Part shown: positions 6,367-8,331 of the stretch, in pieces
How the letters are laid out: each line of letters opens with the position of its first letter
How positions within the stretch are numbered: the stretch's first letter is position 1
Program-made: the position numbers and the translations under genes
Assembly: GCA_937926355.1 (NCBI GenBank)
Contig: CALAZP010000200.1
Location: 1-8,331 of the forward strand
Direction of reading: 5' to 3'
DNA length: 8,331 nucleotides
Source of the DNA: an uncultured Saprospirales bacterium
GTDB taxonomy: Bacteria; Bacteroidota; Bacteroidia; Chitinophagales; Saprospiraceae
The notes under the pieces: generated by a model
Database searches by the model: none
What the model was told of the DNA's origin: nothing
The model's input: only the letters and a program-made list of their open reading frames with translations

Positions 6367-7275
6367 TTAATTACAATCTGCCAAAAAATTCCTTATGTAG
6401 TTGAAAATTCCTTCTGGAGGACCGTGTTCTGCATTTCCTTTGATATGAATGACCTGACCATCTAAATAAGAGTATTCCTCATAACCGTAGGGTGCTATAG
6501 CAACTGATTCAGCCAAAGGTTCACTATTATCTAATCCTTGGCTTACTGCCACTGCGAAAGCAGCATCCTGAGCATTGATGAAGTTGATGCCGTAAAATTC
6601 TCCTCCATCATAAGGTATTACAGGATCATTTTGATTGCAAATACTCAAATAATATCGATTTTGAAGGGGGGTGGTTTCAGTATCGTAACCATTAAAGGGA
6701 AGTCCATTGCCTGTGGCCCCTGAAGGTTTGTAAAATTTATTATTTCTGTATTGAGCTTCTGAAAGTTGAGAAACTATTCCAATTATTTGATCTATTGCAG
6801 GATCTTTGTTTTCAACTAAAATTCGATTAGCAAGGGCTGACCCATTAGAAAAGCCAAGGATTCTTATTTTGTTGGGATTTACATTTTGGAAATCAGTTAA
6901 TTGCTCTGTTAATTCGGTAATCATTTCTAAGTCTGGCGCTTCGCTTTCTTCATTTGAAATATTCCAACTCTTTCTATAGCCAGAGATAGCAATCAATATA
7001 TGACAGGCAATTTCAGATTTGATTTCATTTAGGATACCCTGTCCCGTTCCTCCATTTCCGTGAAGTAGAACCAAAACCGGATAACCATTAGCGGGTGGAT
7101 CTCCTTCGGGAACCTCAATGAAAATAGGATAAGTCCAACCATTGGGTTCTTGAGGCCAAGATTTTTCAATATTTATTTCAGTATTTGAGTTTAGATTGTT
7201 AATCGAGCTCAACTCCCCTTGTTCTTTTGAACAACCGAATAAAATCATCAAAAAACATAACATTCTACCATCCAT
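6367..7275 (-). CDS. Lipoprotein alpha/beta-hydrolase, PHB-depolymerase / feruloyl-esterase-like
   Basis: This extracytoplasmic serine esterase-like lipoprotein has about 302 residues from ATG 7275. The frame is open to a TTG at 7293, but the ATG at 7275 gives a compact lipoprotein leader, MDGRMLCFLMILFGC, and is preferred; ATG 7263 would leave no basic residue. Numbered from the TTG, the lipobox Cys is 21, the oxyanion region is LLHGNGGTG (76-84), and the nucleophile elbow GFSNGS has Ser149. The likely acid is Asp223 in NQNDPVIPY, a position typical of LpqC/PHB-depolymerase-like esterases. The likely base is His290 in AEHGPP near the C-terminus. It could deacylate a polysaccharide, but its substrate is unknown. 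It lies upstream of the HxlR-GH105 pair on the same strand with a 123-base gap, so it probably has its own promoter. Confidence 0.88.
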   Translation of the reverse strand: MDGRMLCFLMILFGCSKEQGELSSINNLNSNTEINIEKSWPQEPNGWTYPIFIEVPEGDPPANGYPVLVLLHGNGGTGQGILNEIKSEIACHILIAISGYRKSWNISNEESEAPDLEMITELTEQLTDFQNVNPNKIRILGFSNGSALANRILVENKDPAIDQIIGIVSQLSEAQYRNNKFYKPSGATGNGLPFNGYDTETTPLQNRYYLSICNQNDPVIPYDGGEFYGINFINAQDAAFAVAVSQGLDNSEPLAESVAIAPYGYEEYSYLDGQVIHIKGNAEHGPPEGIFNYIRNFLADCN

Positions 7276-7293
7276 ATTTTCAATATTTGACAA

Positions 7294-7534
7294 ACAATTG
7301 AGTCCATTTTTTTGGAGAATCTGTATCTTCTAGAACCAGCTAATATATGCCTTTACTCAGTTTGAAGACTCGATTTTCTTTATCGCTCGAATCAAAAACC
7401 AAATTAACTAATCGGTATTTAGGCTAAATTTTTCAATATAAGATTGAAAATAATACTGCCCCATCTTCCTATCTTTTATCTGCTAAAATAAAATAAAAAT
7501 TTAATATGTGGCGTTTTGAAAGTAATAAATATTA
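7294..7534. promoter_or_regulatory. Intergenic region between divergent lipoprotein genes
   Basis: This 241-base AT-rich gap must hold the promoters of the leftward hydrolase and the rightward HExxH lipoprotein. For the rightward gene, TATCTTTT (7470-7477) matches the Bacteroidota -7 consensus TAnnTTTG at all but the last base, with TTG at 7444-7446 upstream at slightly long spacing. An imperfect inverted repeat (GACTCGA at 7367-7373, TCGAATC at 7387-7393) lies in the middle. No gene was seen. Confidence 0.4.
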
Positions 7535-8331
7535 ATGATGAGACTAACCTACTTTTTTTGTTTGCTATTTCTTTGGTCATGTAATCAAGAAATGGACGTT
7601 GTTCCTTTAGAGGTTTCTAGTTTAGAAATTTATTTACCTGAGTTTATTCTTGAGGAAATGGAGAATGAGGGGGAGAATAGTCAATGGAGCATGACTCGTA
7701 AAAAGGAATCTGAACATTTTGTAGTCTTTTGGGAAGAAGGTTTCGGGAATCAACCAAATTCAAGTAGTTTGCCAGAGGAAATGCGAGTAGATATTGATGA
7801 TTTATTAGCTCAATCTGAAGCATTTTATACCAAAAATCTGGAACTTGGATTTGTTCAAACGGGTAACCAAAGTTCTTATCTAGATACTTACAAATTTTTA
7901 ATTTTTCTTCATTACACAGATGAGTGGTTGGCTACTGGAGCGGGTTATGATGATATTATTGGAGCTTTATGGATTAGTCCACTAACTACTCAACCTGCTG
8001 GATCTGTAATTGCACATGAGATAGGACATGCCTTTCAATATATGGTATACTGTGATAATGGGGATGGCAGTGGTTATCGATATGGGTTTGGTCCCGACGG
8101 ATTAGGTGGTAATGGTTTTTGGGAACAAACCGCCAATTATCAAGCATATAAGTGTCTGCCTGAACAAACCTTTAATGAAGCAGATTGCTTTATGGAGCAA
8201 TCTAATAAGCACTTTATGCATGAAAATATTCGATATTGCAGTTATTGGATGCATTTTTATTGGGAAGAAAAGCATGGTATAGATTTTATTGGAAAATTAT
8301 GGAGAGAATCTAGAAAACCAGAGGATCCAGT
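7535..8331 (+). CDS. DUF6055-like HExxH lipoprotein (putative zinc metalloprotease), 3' end outside the window
   Basis: The reading frame is open from ATG 7535 to the window end: 265 codons, no stop. The leader MMRLTYFFCLLFLWSC ends in lipobox LWSC (Cys16), so this is a predicted surface or periplasmic lipoprotein; the ATG at 7538 is an equal start. About residues 59-66 (SEHFVVFW) begin the folded domain. A zinc-type motif HEIGHAFQY (161-169) gives ligands H161 and H165 and catalytic E162. FWEQTANYQAYK (195-206) follows, where E197 is a candidate third ligand. Several cysteines (173, 207, 218, 235) could form disulfides. The HEIGHxFQY plus WExxANYQA pattern fits the DUF6055 family as I recall it; that assignment is from memory. 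The substrate is unknown. It is divergent from the esterase gene. Confidence 0.85.
   Translation, partial: MMRLTYFFCLLFLWSCNQEMDVVPLEVSSLEIYLPEFILEEMENEGENSQWSMTRKKESEHFVVFWEEGFGNQPNSSSLPEEMRVDIDDLLAQSEAFYTKNLELGFVQTGNQSSYLDTYKFLIFLHYTDEWLATGAGYDDIIGALWISPLTTQPAGSVIAHEIGHAFQYMVYCDNGDGSGYRYGFGPDGLGGNGFWEQTANYQAYKCLPEQTFNEADCFMEQSNKHFMHENIRYCSYWMHFYWEEKHGIDFIGKLWRESRKPEDP

Noticed and set aside
7367..7393. Inverted repeat GACTCGA/TCGAATC as an operator
   Set aside because: It is imperfect, and there is no link to a known regulator; it is kept only as a note in the intergenic entry.

Overview
The window looks like a low-GC Bacteroidota chromosome, probably a marine polysaccharide degrader of the Cytophagales type. 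That placement is inference from protein style: a BNR-GH105 fusion, an S1 sulfatase lipoprotein, a DUF6055-like lipoprotein, very short lipobox signals and no obvious Shine-Dalgarno sequences before the starts. The genus cannot be fixed from the sequence.

Layout. Positions 1-42 are the 3' half of a tRNA-Ala, followed by a likely terminator and about 200 bases of AT-rich non-coding DNA. Next come a small two-helix membrane protein (minus, 278-511), a DUF1801 (YdhG-like) gene broken by a +1 shift in a run of nine A (plus, 669-1029), and a two-helix potassium-channel protein with an RCK domain (minus, 1018-2028). Divergent from the channel gene is a lipoprotein S1 sulfatase (plus, 2103-3449). 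It converges, with only 2 bases between, on a two-gene minus-strand unit: an HxlR-type regulator (5809-6243), then a 784-residue secreted fusion of a BNR_4-like propeller and a GH105 unsaturated uronyl hydrolase (3452-5806). Upstream of these, on the same strand, is a lipoprotein alpha/beta-hydrolase (6367-7275). A divergent, incomplete HExxH lipoprotein runs off the right edge (7535-8331).

How the genes may work together. The sulfatase, the propeller-GH105 fusion and the esterase-like lipoprotein form a small extracytoplasmic set suited to trimming sulfated, uronate-containing oligosaccharides such as ulvan-like or rhamnogalacturonan-like material. No SusC/SusD pair, TonB receptor or hybrid two-component regulator is present, so this is either a fragment of a larger locus or a free-standing accessory set. 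The usual PUL regulator is absent; an HxlR-type protein sits 2 bases upstream of the fusion gene, with an 11-bp tandem repeat just ahead of it. No phage, IS, integrase, CRISPR or known defence genes were recognised.
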